Assembly: GCA_947579605.1 (NCBI GenBank)
Contig: OX388305.1
Span: 32,191,542 to 32,255,541 of the forward strand
Origin: Athripsodes cinereus
Lineage: Eukaryota; Arthropoda; Insecta; Trichoptera; Leptoceridae
Length of the DNA: 64,000 nucleotides
Direction of reading: 5' to 3'
Positions 20,455 through 33,200 of this stretch are shown here, piece after piece (position 1 is the first letter of the stretch; each line of letters begins with the position of its first letter). Position numbers and translations under genes: made by a program. A model generated the notes under the pieces. That model was not told the DNA's origin. It worked only from the letters and a program-made list of their open reading frames with translations, and ran no database searches.

Positions 20455-21397
20455 TAGGGTTGCCACCTTTTTTTGGAGATAAAGTACATTGGTTATTATA
20501 GGTAAGGAAAAAAAGTACATATGTAGTATCAAAATAAAGTACAATTTATTTTTCTTTATTTATTATTATGTTTAAAAACATGTTTTTATTGCTTTTTGCT
20601 GTTTGTATCAAATTAGTATCTATTCGAAAACAATTGCACAGCATCTTTACAGTCTATACTTAAATCAAAGTAAATAAGTAATTCATATTTTATCAAATTC
20701 AGAGACGCTTTGCACCAATCGATAAATTTCGTTTAACGAAAAAAATACGACTAAGCTTTCCCAAAGAAATACTATACTATACCCTCACGCCGTATCCCAA
20801 GTGGGGTAGGCAGAGAGAACGGAACGCCAAACAGATCTATCTTTACACACTTCTTTCGCTTCCTCCACATTCATACAGTTTCTCATACACGCACGTCGAT
20901 TCCTCTTACTCAACACGCGGCCGTCCTTGACAATTTGATCCACGTGATCAAGCCACGTGGTTCTCGGACGCCCGCGCTTCCTCACACCCTTTCTTTCAGA
21001 CAAGTATATCCTCTTTGTCATTCTTACTTCGTACATTCGTTCAACATGTCCAAACCACCGTAGTTTATTCACGCGCATTCTGTCCACAACACTCTTCTTG
21101 CATCCGCTCATTCTTCTAATATCCTCATTCTTCACTCTATCACGCAGCGTTTTACCAACCATTCTTCTCAACGATCGCATCTCCACTGCATTTATTCCAC
21201 TTTCGTCCTTCTTCAGCCACGTCCATGTCTCGCTTGCATACGTAAGTGACGGTACCAGAATGGTATTGTGCACCAGCATTTTTCTAATCATGCGAAATAA
21301 AGTATTTTCGTGTACTTTATTGTTCTCATAAAGTATAGAGTTCAATTACCCGAAATAACGTACAATACTTTATTATAAAGTACGGGTGGCAACCCTA
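20455..21397. mobile_element. hAT-like element copy 1 (TAGGGTTGCCA ends) with LINE inserted
   Basis: The left end TAGGGTTGCCACC and right end GGGTGGCAACCCTA are inverted. The left 300 bp and right 100 bp closely match the ends of the element at 26080-27395. The middle is replaced by a minus-strand LINE fragment (about 20770-21287). No matching 8-bp flanks were found at this copy. Confidence 0.75.
20775..21287 (-). mobile_element. LINE family A 3' fragment, longest copy
   Basis: The minus strand has an intact frame of more than 150 codons: ILVPSLTYASETWTWLKKDE, INAVEMRSLRRMVGKTLRDR, SVVDRMRVNKLRWFGHVERM, RGRPRTTWLDHVDQIVKDGR, NRRACMRNCMNVEEAKEVCK, ending SAYPTWDTA at the family 3' end. This is the C-terminal part of the ORF2 of a non-LTR element (endonuclease/reverse transcriptase polyprotein), downstream of the RT catalytic core. 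It is inserted inside a hAT-like element. An uninterrupted frame suggests a relatively young insertion. Confidence 0.88.
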
Positions 21398-22082
21398 CAC
21401 AGTCGGGGTTATTGGAGCCCAACCCTTATCCTGTTCATTATGCACTGTGTCATTATTCTATACTTACATATACACTGTTATCATTTCAAATATTAACATG
21501 CACCTAACATAAATATAATAATATGCTGTCTCTGTAATACCTATCTACAGAAGAGACGAAGATCCAGAGGGACCATGTTTTGAGAATGCACAACGATAGT
21601 AGGTCAAAAGAGCACAATTCTTTTGTATGTTCATAAGGATTCAAATGGACTGTACGACTTTGGTGACTGAAGAAATTAGAAGGACAAGTGTGTGTGTGAG
21701 AGAGAGAGAGAGTTTTATTATAAATTGCAAACTTGTGGGCTTAGTGTAATAGCGCAAATTGTGAAATTTTATGATTTGTAAATTATTTATATTCTGTATA
21801 GTACATATATTCAAATGTTTTATAATCCAAATGAATAAAAAAAAAAATGTTTTTTGGATGTTTTCCCGGCTGGGTAACCTCCGGTTGTGTGTCGTCATCA
21901 TGCTAACTAGCAGAGGTCTTGGCATGACGTTTCGATGAAATATAATTTATCATCTTCAGGTCATCACCAGGCATTTTGAAATACAAGCCACCAGAAATAT
22001 GCTATACGTAAATTTGCTACTTTGTTTTGTATAAGGTGTATACTAAAATCGAGTTAAATTGTTTAAAAAGGACTTAGGTACT
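21398..22082. other. Intergenic, with a 'gaagatgat...gaaacg' motif
   Basis: At 21895-21960 the minus strand carries CCTGAAGATGATAAATTATA followed by cgaaacgtcatgccaagac. I associate this sequence style with Penelope-like or related retroelements. No ORF is intact. A GA run occurs at about 21695-21711. Confidence 0.35.
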
Positions 22083-22512
22083 ACTGAAAAGTTCGATATT
22101 TCAATGTGTCCGCATTATTTTGAAGGCCAACTTATCTGCATTAAATTTGTCTTTTATTATTTCCAAAAATATTAATCTTTCACAACTATTTTACACCAAA
22201 ATATAAGAAAAATATAGATATTGTTCCTCAGTGATACCTATTAGGATATTTGGATGGATATTATTTCCCTTCTTTCTTCTTCTCAAGGACGGCCGTGTGT
22301 TGAGTAAGAGGAACCGACGTGCGTGTATGAGAAACTGTATGAATGTGGAGGAAGCGAAGGAAGTGTGTAAAGATAGATCTGTTTGGCGTTCCGTTCTCTC
22401 TGCCTACCCCGCTTGGGACACGGCGTGAGGGTATAGTATAGTAGGTATAGTATAATTATTTCCCTTTTAATGATATTTTAAAAAGGAAGATGTGCTGAAC
22501 ACCAGTGTCACT
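22083..22512 (+). repeat. Repeat family R copy 1, interrupted by a LINE fragment
   Basis: It is homologous, in opposite orientation, to 27778-28025: ttcgatatttcaatgtgtcc, ttgttcctcagtgataccta, and the end gctgaacaccagtgtcactt. The copy at 27778 lacks the LINE insert, so the pre-insertion sequence is known. Confidence 0.8.
22272..22454 (+). mobile_element. LINE family A 3' fragment with 12-bp target duplication
   Basis: It contains the last part of the ORF (DGRVLSKRNRRACMRNCMNV ... RSVWRSVLSAYPAWDTA) and the 3' end gcgtgagggtatagtatag. attatttccctt occurs on both sides (22260-22271, 22455-22466). The tail is a short TATAG-type repeat instead of poly(A). Confidence 0.88.
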
Positions 22513-22944
22513 TCACTTCTGTGAACCTAATACGAGTTATACGCTACTTTAATGTAAGTGAAAATGATGACACTGTGTTTTCAGCAGGGCTAGTGTACGT
22601 ATAAGTTTTTTGACATCATTTTGCTTTCATTTTGGTCTCACACACTTTCAGTACTCTGGGATTATACATTATGTAGTTTGAATGCTTAAAACTCATTCCT
22701 CAATGAACAATAAGATTTATTTTATCGTGAAATAAAAAAAAACTCTTCTATTAAATGTTCCTTATTGATAGAGACGTCTTTCGTTTCATTTTATCCTCCT
22801 AAAATAATTATGTTTTATACAATATTTTGGAATAGGTAAGTATTTATTTTAAAATCGTATGGAACAATTATTTAGGGATTGATAATTTAAAAGTACCTAC
22901 CTACCTATGAAACTAAAATTAATTAATGTTCATTAATTTTTTTT

Positions 22945-23052
22945 GTAAAGATATATCTGGGTTTTTGTTATAAACCCGGCACCTGGGATCGAACCACGGA
23001 CCACCTGTTCACGAGACGGGAACTCTACCTCCAGGTTACCGACGAACTCTCG
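22945..23052 (-). mobile_element. SINE-1, internally deleted copy
   Basis: On the minus strand the tRNA-like head with B box (cgtggttcgatcccaggtgccg, here as its complement) joins directly to the terminal 'gggtttataacaaaaaccca' region, skipping the central body. The tail is adjacent to a T-run on the plus strand. Confidence 0.75.
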
Positions 23053-23059
23053 ACGAATT

Positions 23060-23591
23060 ATTTTATAGCATTTTATAAATAGTCAGACATATTATATTTA
23101 TGGGGGTGACCCCTCGTAGCGCAATATTACAATGCGATACTTATAATATAATAAATTATTATGTAAAATGTGTTCGCTTCAACGCATGGGAATCCGTAGC
23201 ACATTGTTTCACTGTTATTGTTTGGTTCTTACGTCAGTTGGTCGTGCGGCGTGGTCAGTGGAGTGGCTCATGAAAGTGTTGTGGCTTCATACCAAACCCA
23301 GTAATTGTATCTTCATAATTATAATATAACTATTATTTACAATAACAATGTCTCTGATGTTATTATTACTGTGTGAAAATATCAAAGAGAGAATTTGATC
23401 AAGTGTTCTTATGTAAAAATTAATAATATTTTTGTTACATACAACAAGTTGATTGATGTGCTATAATTTATTATTGTGTTTATTGTATTCAATGCACCAT
23501 GCAAAGAAGAGATAAACTAGTGAAAAGTGAAATTTAAAATAAAAAACTTTTTCTCTGTGGTAATAATACAAAGTTACCTACTATCGTTATA
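23060..23591 (+). promoter_or_regulatory. Putative PHLPP promoter and 5' UTR
   Basis: A TCAGTT initiator-like motif lies at 23234-23239 in a locally GC-richer patch (ggtcgtgcggcgtggtcagtgg). No TATA box was recognised. An in-frame stop (TAA, 23535-23537) precedes the ATG at 23592 with no other in-frame ATG between, which supports the start. The transcription start itself is a guess. Confidence 0.35.
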
Positions 23592-24216
23592 ATGGTGTGC
23601 AGCGCACTAACAACGATCGGTAATCAATCTCCAGCGGAGGACAGAATCCCTGATGGCAGCGCAGACATTCCTAGAAAGAAATCCTTCAGAAGACTATCAT
23701 CTACAAGAGGATTGAAGACAACTATTAATAAAGACCACAATGATAACGAAAAGGATGATAATGATAAGGATAGCAGATTTCAAGACTCTGGATGGGTGAG
23801 GATTTATGCTGGACCCGATCCATTCGCAGACATGAAAAGTTCACTCTTATATCTGACTCGTGATTGTACAGTGAAAACAGTATCAAAGAAACTGTCACTT
23901 CCAACCAGTCAGACAATCTGGATACAGTACGGGAGTGGAAAATCTCAGCGCTTGCTGGAAGATGAATGTCCTTTGAAGTTCCAAGACGAATTTTTGATGA
24001 AAATTGGTTTTAAAAGTTTATCACGTAGATCAAGGTTTGGTATAGATCCAGATTTAAGATATCTAATCAGGATACACGGAGGACCTGGAGTGCCGCCACC
24101 AAATATACCTGGAGCCCCTAAGTCAGCACCTCTACAAGTGTTGAAAGGACTTGTTTTTCCGAATTGGAAACGAAGGCCAGTTACATTAGTGGATTCAAAG
24201 CTGTTAGTGTATCCGG
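23592..24216 (+). CDS. Phlpp: PHLPP coding exon 1 (N terminus, RA-like region, PH start)
   Basis: It encodes residues 1-208 and one base. A basic, serine-rich segment (RKKSFRRLSSTRG) precedes an Asp/Lys-rich low-complexity stretch (residues about 46-60). The RA-like region starts at GWVRIYAG and the PH domain at LKGLVFPNWKRRPVTLVDSK. A proline/glycine-rich hinge (GGPGVPPPNIPGAPKSAP) separates the two. The donor gtaaga at 24217 leaves phase 1. Reading through the donor would add about 30 meaningless codons. Confidence 0.92.
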
Positions 24217-27200
24217 GTAAGAACATTTTTTCTAATGCAACTAGTATACATATACACATTGCCGAAAATGACACAAGTTTTCTTCATCAAAAATGTTTTG
24301 TTTATACTTAATACCAGTCGTTTGAGCTCCTCCCTACAGTGAGTTTGAGAGTGAAAAGGATCTAAACCTAGCTATATTTTACCCGACACACTGAAAAAAA
24401 ATGATGAAAATAGAAAAAAAACAGCGGTATTTATTGAAAGCTTAAATTACAAGAATTCCATGAACTCTTCCGTCAAGTTTTTATTGGTAACATTTTATTC
24501 CACATGAAAAATAATGTTCTTATCCAATACAGGGTAGAATATATATTTTAAGTTTATGTTCTTTATAGGCTTTAATTCAAACTGTATTCTTTAAAACATT
24601 CATGTCAAAAATTAAGATATTTTTAGGAATTTTCGTATGTAAAATACCTACATACATTGTGTTTTTGAAAAGATGTTTTCTCTTATGATTACTCTACGTA
24701 CAGTAGTCTTGAAAAAGACTTTTTAGTTGGTCTTAAGAAAGACCGGTCTTTATTAACAACCACAAGTACATTCAAATAATATTATATAATACATTGGAAA
24801 GAATAAAAATTGGAAAGAATGAGCGGATGCAAGAAAAGTGTTGTGGACAGAACGCGCGTGAGTAAACTACGTTGGTTTCGACATGTTGAACGAATGAACG
24901 AGGTAAGAATGACAAGGATATACTTGTCTGAAAGAAAGAGTGTCATGAAACGCGGGCATCCGAGAACCACGTGGCTTGATCACGTGGATCAAATTGTCAA
25001 GGACGGCCGCGTGTTGAGTAAGAGGAACCGGCGTGCGTGTATGAGAAACTGTATGAATGTGGAGGAAGCGAAGGAAGTGTGTAAAGATAGATAGTTTAGT
25101 TTGGTGTTCCGTTCTCTCTGCCTAACCCACTTGGGATACGGCGTGAGGGTATAGTATAGAAAGGAAAGAATAAAAAAACACGATGTAAAATATGAAAAAT
25201 TATATACTTACTTACTTATAAAGCTATTCCTGTCCACTACTGAACATAAGCCTCCCCCATATGTCTCCAGGCATCTCTGTCTTTCTCTGGGCTTTCTGCA
25301 ACCAGTCACCAGCGATTCTTCTAATGTCGTCTGACCAACGTGTTGGAGGTATTCCTCTACTCCTTTTATCTTCACGAGGTCTCCACTCCACTACCCTTTT
25401 TCTTCATCTTTGATCTTTAAGTCTAGCAACATGCCCTGCCCATGACCACTTCAACCTTATAAAAAATATATTCATACGATATAGAAAACCTTTGAAATTA
25501 AAACAGCAAGATTTTACAGGTAAATTATAAAATATTTATAACCTTCATACATGTATGTACATAGGTATGTTCGTAAAGAAATCAAACTACTCCAAAACAA
25601 TATTTTATCCTACAAAAGCATTTGAAATGTTTTGAATGTGGCATAATATAATGATGATCAGTAACAACATGTTATTAGTTGATTTCTCATTTATTCATTA
25701 ATAACGGATATTTACAAATCAAATAATACCTAATTAAAATGTACACCTACTAAATGTAGGTATACATACATAGGTTTTTATTGCAAGATTCGAGTTTCCA
25801 TCGATAAACTCCGTTAATAGCAATGTTACATGATTTGCCCATAAAATATATTAGGTAGGTATATGTTATACATAGAATATAATATACAAAGAATTTTATA
25901 GGCAAGTCTTGCTAAGGTATTCTATGAACACTGAACATTGTAAAATTATTATTATTATTGGTTTTACGGTTAGTTGTTTTGTGTGCATGTTGAATCCCTT
26001 TTAAATATTTTAATTCATGCACACGTACGCATAGGTATATGTTTGTATATCCACTTCATGTAGATTTATCACTCATAGTTAGGGTTGCCATCTTGCAGTT
26101 AAAGTACATTGGTTATTAGAGGTAAGAAAAAAGTACATAGTATCAAAATAAAGTACAATTTATTTTTCTTTATTTATTATTATGTTAAAAAACATAATTT
26201 TTATTGCTTTATGCAGTTTGTGTCAAATTAGTATCTCTCAACATCAACACTCTTATTAAATACTTGCTGCAATTTTGTGCAGTAGATAGTTTTGCAAAAC
26301 TCTTAGAAGTACATATCTGATTATAAAGTTGGTTTAATAAAGCGATTTCTCCATAAAGATCATCCATATCTACATTAAGTTTTCGCAGATTCAAATTTTC
26401 AATTACGTTAGCAATATTATCAAATTCTATACTTATTGCCTGCCTTTTAAATTTATATTACCAAGTGTAAATAACCAGTTTGTGTTATTAAAATAAAACT
26501 GTTTATTCAGGTACTCTAGGGCTTCATCAATAAATAATGAAAAATTCCTATGAATTTTCCTAGTCAGTTCCGGTGAAGATACCAGTTAAATTTTTTTTGC
26601 CTGTTTCATAGCGAAAAAAGAGATCTTGTTTTCTTTGTGTTAATCCATCTCTAATACTGACCATAATCCCATAAATATATAAAATTGTTATGTAGTTGCC
26701 TTTGAGACATTTAACAGCTTTATTAAATAAATTTAATAAGTGACTACAAAAATGCAAATAAATATCATTCTCAGTTTCATTGAGCATTTGAAACTAATCG
26801 ATAAATTTCGTTTAACGAAAAATACTTACGACTAAACTTTTCAAAAACCCAAAGAAATCAAATCATGCAAAATAAAGTATTTTCATGTACTTTATTGTTC
26901 TCATAAAGTATATAGTTCAATTACCTGAAATACAATACTTTTAAATTTAATAAGTGATTACAAAAATGCAAATAAATATCATTCTCAGTTTCATTGAACA
27001 TTTGAAACTAATCGATAAATTTCGTTTAACGAAAAATACTTACGACTAAACTTTTCAAAAACCCAAAGAAATCAAATCATGCAAAATAAAGTATTTTCAT
27101 GTACTTTATTGTTCTCATAAAGTATATAGTTCAATTACCTGAAATACAATACTTTTAAATTTAATAAGTGATTACAAAAATGCAAATAAATATCATTCTC

Positions 27201-30200
27201 AGTTTCATTGAACATTTGAAACTAATCGATAAATTTCGTTTAACGAAAAATACTTACGACTAAACTTTTCAAAAACCCAAAGAAATCAAATAATGCGAAA
27301 TAAAGTATTTTCATGTACTTTATTGTTCTCATAAAGTATAGAGTACAATAACCTGAAATACAATACTTTATTATGAAGTACGGGTGGCAACCCTACTCAT
27401 AGCATTAATGCAACATATTATGTATAGAAACCAATGCTTTATAAGATTAAGAAAATTTACATCCACTGAACTAATATTCCCTGGAGTCTCCGGCAAAGAA
27501 TAGTTTCCGAATGTCCTGTAAAGCCAGATATTTGCAAAACATCATAGATAAGACATTCATGATCTTCAACTCAGCCATGAGGCATGCCATCTATCCTGAA
27601 TATCTTTATTTTTTGGTACGGAAAGGCCAACTTGCATAACTATTATTTGCAGTTAGTAATATTCCATGATGGTGTAGATCCATTGAGCATTTTCTTGGAC
27701 AAAGGTGTACACAGGGGCAAAACTGTGATCTCCTCCCCTTTTTCTAGGAAAAATCTTTGAAGAAGTGAAGAACAGAAGTGAAGTGACACTGGTGTTCAGC
27801 ATATCTTCCTATTTAAAAATATCATTTAATGGGGAAAATATCCATCTAAATATGCTAATAGGTATCACTGAGGAACAATATCTATCTTTTTCTTATATTT
27901 TGGTGTAAAATAGTTGTGAAAGATTTGTTTTTGGAAATAATATAAGATAAATTTAATGCAGATAAGGTGGCTTTCAAAATAATGCGGTCACTCAAAGGGC
28001 GCATTGAAATATCGGACTTTTCAGTATTAAAATATTTTAGGGCAATGTAAAGACACTACAAAAAATTATGATATTTTGCATTCAGTGTGATATTGCTGTA
28101 TAATCCCAAATGTAATTAGTTCACCATCTATAAAAAAAAATTGCGATATAGTTGCAGTTATATAGGAAACTATCCGAGCAAAATGAAATTCATTTAAATT
28201 GGAAGTGTTAATTGGAAGAGATCGCACCTTTGCGATAAACTCGCCCTCTGTATATTGATTGTATCTAACTAGAATGTATATTTTTTAAGACGACCGGTGT
28301 GGCGCGGAGGCTAATGCACTTGCCTGTGAGTCACGACTGTCACGAGGTCCCGGGTTCGATTCCCGGCCAAGGCAAAATGAAGAATGACCTTTTTCAAATT
28401 GTTCTGGGTCTGGGTGTTACATGTATATGTGTACCTATAGTGCATTGTATATGTGTACCGCCGTGTTAGTACCCATAATACAAGATTCTTATCTTAGTTT
28501 GGGACTAGCTCGGTCTGTGTGAATTGTCTATACGTGTTATGTTATGTTATATCTTTTATTTAATTGTTTGTAATCAATGTACAGTATAGAATAAATAAAT
28601 AAGTGTTTTCGGTTAATGCCATTGGTTTGTACCTCTCTGAACAAAGCCGGATTGATATTGAAAAAAAAGTATTTGATATCAAACATGATTCTCACGTTCT
28701 TTTAAAATATTCACAACTCTTCGAGGAATTCTAATCACATATTCCATACAGGTTCAATTCAATCAGAGATTTAAAGAAGATGCATGAAAATATACTTACT
28801 CATTGTGTTCCACACACTTACATACCTGTATGTATAAAATGTACACTCAATACATATTTACACAATAATCACAAAAGTACATTTTGCACAATTCACCACT
28901 TTTTAGTGAGCGGGTAAGCCAACTCTCAATTCCCCATTACAGCATCGGTTTCTGACATATTCAATTTTAGACTATGCAGTGTTTAGTTCTTTAGTCATTT
29001 TACAGCTTTTAATTTTTGTTTGCATGTATTATATTTATTACTAACAGTAAGAGAATGTCTGTAAATGGCTGTGATTTGTAATGTATACATCTATTAGATT
29101 TTGAAATACTATAGATTTTTGTGGATGAAAACAAATGCACAAAAAACCCCACTTGGCAATTCCGCCATTATTCACCAGTGGAGAATCCCCCACGGTCAAC
29201 CACTGCTCTGTACCCTCACGCCGCATTCCAAGTGGGGTATAGGAAGAGAGTACGGAACGGCATATTACCCTACATTTACATACTTTTATACTACATCGTT
29301 TATGTACTTCAATTTCTCTGAATCAACACGCAGCCATCCTTGAATGCTCCAGTATCCAGCTACGGAACGGCATATTACCCTACATTACATACTTTTATAC
29401 TACATCGTTTATGTACTTCAATTTCTCTGAATCAACACGCGGCCATCCTTGAATGCTCCAGAATCCAGCTACGTAGTTCTTGAACGTCCGCGTTTTTCAC
29501 ACCCCATTTTCATCATCATCTTTTGGTCAATTTTTTTTATGAGATATCCATTTTGCAGACAAGTTTTATTTTTAACATTATCTATTTGCAACGATCTTAT
29601 AAGCCACTGAACTAAATGCTTCCTACATTACTTCCATATGTTTGTTTTCCTTGATTTTCACTGATACAACAATAAAACATTCATAATATAAAAATAACAA
29701 CACATCATATTATGAGACCTTGAGACAGTAAGTAAGTACTTATGCCAGTGGCGTAACTATAGGGCGGCAGGGCTGGCAAAATGCCACGAACCTCCGACAC
29801 GATGGGGGAACCACCGGTCCCCCCATCGAGAACTCAGATATAACCTAACAATTTTATTAAAATTTAGTAAAAATCATAAATTTTATCTAAAAGTTCTTAA
29901 AATCACACAACTAAAGACCATATATACCTACAGTACAAATTCAAATAAATTACCCTTTTGCGGAACAGAAATCTCGGAGAAAATAATTTTATGAATAAAT
30001 AAACATCTTGGTAATATTAAATTGATATTTCATTAAAGTAATGTTATTCCTATTTTCGAAAATAAAATTTATTGGATATATAACTAAAATGCTCATAATA
30101 TTATCTAGTAATACTGTTGGGTAACTACTTAAGTGATTTATTAAAATTAAAATACATCTATTGGGGAGGGGGGCATACAATAAATTTGCTGTAGTCACAG

Positions 30201-33200
30201 ATCATATTATAGTTACGCCACTGACTTCTACATATGATGAGGAAGGTTTTCAAGGCCTTACATTTGGATAATTAGCCTTATAAACAATAGGACGGCAATG
30301 ACAAACCATTAGGTATGTCTATTATTAATCAAAATTGCATGTCTTCTTTTTAGGAATTTACTATATAAAAAAAAACTAATGTTTTTGTTAATAACAATAC
30401 AAAAAAATAGCAACTAATATCAAAGTACATAATTTGCAAAAAAATATGTATTCCCAAATTCATAATAATATTAAATTAAAATTCATAACGGCTATAGTAT
30501 CTGTCGAACTTTCTTTTACATGATATTAACAAAGCTGTGAATAAAACCTACCTGATAAATCCCAAGATATTGCGCTTTTGCGATAAACCCGCCCATTGCA
30601 CAAAATTTATTCGTCTAGCTTAAATTCTGCCATTTTTATTTCCTTATGTTGATTTTTTTGTGCAATAATGATTTTTATTTTTATTGTACACATATCTCAT
30701 TAGAATATACATTTTAAACACAATAAAAGATTAACAATTAAATTTAAATATATCTAACATTAAATTATAAAAACAATAAAATATTAAAATAAATTTATTT
30801 TTCAAACATCATTCGAGTTGATTATTTTATGATGTCCTATGAAAATAGTACAATCATGGGAGATCACTAACAGAGCTACAGGGACAAAAACAAAAATTAT
30901 TACCAAGCTGATATCGATACAGTTTAAATATTTATTTTGAGATGGGTTCCAAGTTCCAAGTAAGGTATGAATCTTGTATTAAGGGTACTAACCCAAGTAA
31001 AACAAATTAAAAATTAGCAATACAATTTAGCAATAATAAATCTTCTTCTGAATAAATATGATAAAAATATTAATAATAATATGATGTTATTTATATCTTA
31101 GAATATTTTTTGTTGTAGTTGACAGATTTATGCTAATATACGTTTCTACGTTTTTTTTACTCCTTTAGGTACAAACATTATTCTCGTACACTCATTACAT
31201 ACTTAAATTATACGCTTATTCTATGTCTAGTAAATACAGATCTTTACCTATCATTTAAAATATATACATGCAGATTTCGTACTTGACTGGGTTATAAATG
31301 ATTATTATAATAGAATGGTTGGTAAAACGCTGCGTGATAGAGTGAAGAATGAGGATATTAGAAGAATGAGCGGATGCAAGAAGAGTGTTGTGGACAGAAT
31401 GCGCGTGTATAAACTACGGTGGTTTGGACATGTTGAACGAATGAACGAAGTAAGAATGACAAAGAGGATATACTTGTCTGAAAGAAAGGGTGTGAGGAAG
31501 CGCAGACGTCCGAGAACCACGTGGCTTGATCACGTGGATCAAATTGTCAAGGACGGCCGCGTGTTGAGTAAGAGGAACCGACGTGCGTGTATGAGAAACT
31601 GTATGAATGTGGAGGAAGCGAAGGAAGTGTGTAAAGATAGATCTGTTTGGCGTTTCGTTCTCTCTGCCTACCCCACTTGGGATACGGCTTGAGGGTATAG
31701 TATAGATAGTATAGCATAGTATTATATACCAAACAGTACGCCTAGTGAAAACACATTTCAGCGTTACGTTTTCGTTCGAATATAGACGACGTTGCGATAA
31801 AGTGTCAATTTTACACAATACTTGTGTATTTTAGCTACGAAAATTGACACTTTTTCGCAACGTCGCATATATTCGAATGGAAACGAATCGAAAACGTAAC
31901 GCTAAAATGTGTTTTGACTAGGCCTACAAACTGGTCTTCCAGAAAATGTAATCTATTTAGTTTAAAATTTAGAACAAAAGTTTTTTTAGTACTGAAATAA
32001 GTTAAGAAACTAGTTTGTTACTAAATATTTGTGCTTGTGTCCACCATCTGCCACAATGATTTGCTTTTAGTTATTTTTCCGTGATTCAGAAGGTTCATAT
32101 ATACTTTTTGGTGTGGTCGATAATGTCAAATTTAATACGGAAATTATGATAGGAATTTAATACTGAAACATGTAAATTTATTTTCAGGAAGTTTGGATGG
32201 CCCCCCAGAAGTGATGGAATTGGGCGGTGGAGAGGTGGAACTCCGTGGTCCCCGCTCCCATCGCCTGGTGCTGCGTCTCACGCCTCCTCCCCCTCCGCCC
32301 TCACAGCTAGTCTCAACACCACAAAAAGACAGGCATATCTTCCTGGGCTTTGATCATTACTGGGAAAGAAACTTGTGGTTCTCCTGGATCAAAGAGGTGA
32401 GTTTTTCACACGAAAAGCAAATTCATAGAATATAATTAATTAAACTTTTCTTAAAATTGTTTTTTTTAATTAATATAAATGGGGAACTTTCACAAAAAAA
32501 AAATCAGCTCATAAAATAGTACAGAAAATTAGAAAAATTGTGGTGCTTTTTATATATTCAAATGTGAAAAATTTTATATCACCATTTGAAAAAAGCAATT
32601 TTCGTACTTTGCCGTTAAACGGTCCACTCATGGCAGAGAAGTGTGTGACGTCATCAGCCGCTATAGACAGTACTACAAGTGAAATGTGTGTCAATACAAC
32701 ATAGCGCCTTCTGACGTCACAACGGGCTAATTCAATAACATGGCGTTAAAATTTTTGACAGAAAATATGGACTTTTAAAATGAAAATAATGAATGAAAGT
32801 TTTATTTTATCGTTTCTTATTAGAATATTCGTGATGAGCGTATATTTATTTGTTAATATAAGTTGATAAAATTTATTCATATTCCTCACACACACATGTT
32901 CCACATTGAAGGTACCCAAAATTTTCTCCAGGAATTGATAATTAATAATTTATGGCAACTCGTTTTTTTTTAACATTACTATTCACCTGTAACACCCTTT
33001 TGATAAAAGAAAAATTACTAAACCCATAATACTTAATTAACAGCTAAAATAAAAAAAAAACCTTAAGGTATCAACAAACTAAAAATGGAATTTTATGGAA
33101 CAGATTTACTAATAAAAATATTTTATTGCAAAATAAATGTATAAGGAAGTAAATTAGAACACTGTGATACGTTATTTAGGTACACTAAACATGTATAACT

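Larger units (their letters stand above)
24217..32187. other. PHLPP intron 1 (8.0 kb), repeat-filled
   Basis: Besides the elements listed separately, I see AT-rich sequence with no extra exon. Two LINE-type 3' tails are present (28200-28262 and 30545-30720). A copy of repeat family S, described at 33330-33620, lies at about 27450-27690. Confidence 0.6.

Noticed and set aside
20957..21331. 124-codon plus-strand frame
   Set aside because: Antisense shadow of the family A LINE ORF; similar shadows occur opposite every copy (for example 31305-31818 minus).
28290..28380. tRNA gene (B box GGGTTCGATTCC, clover-like head)
   Set aside because: It continues into a SINE body shared with 34498; the stems are incomplete, so it is a SINE head and not a functional tRNA. 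The same applies to 8118, 49247 and 54202.
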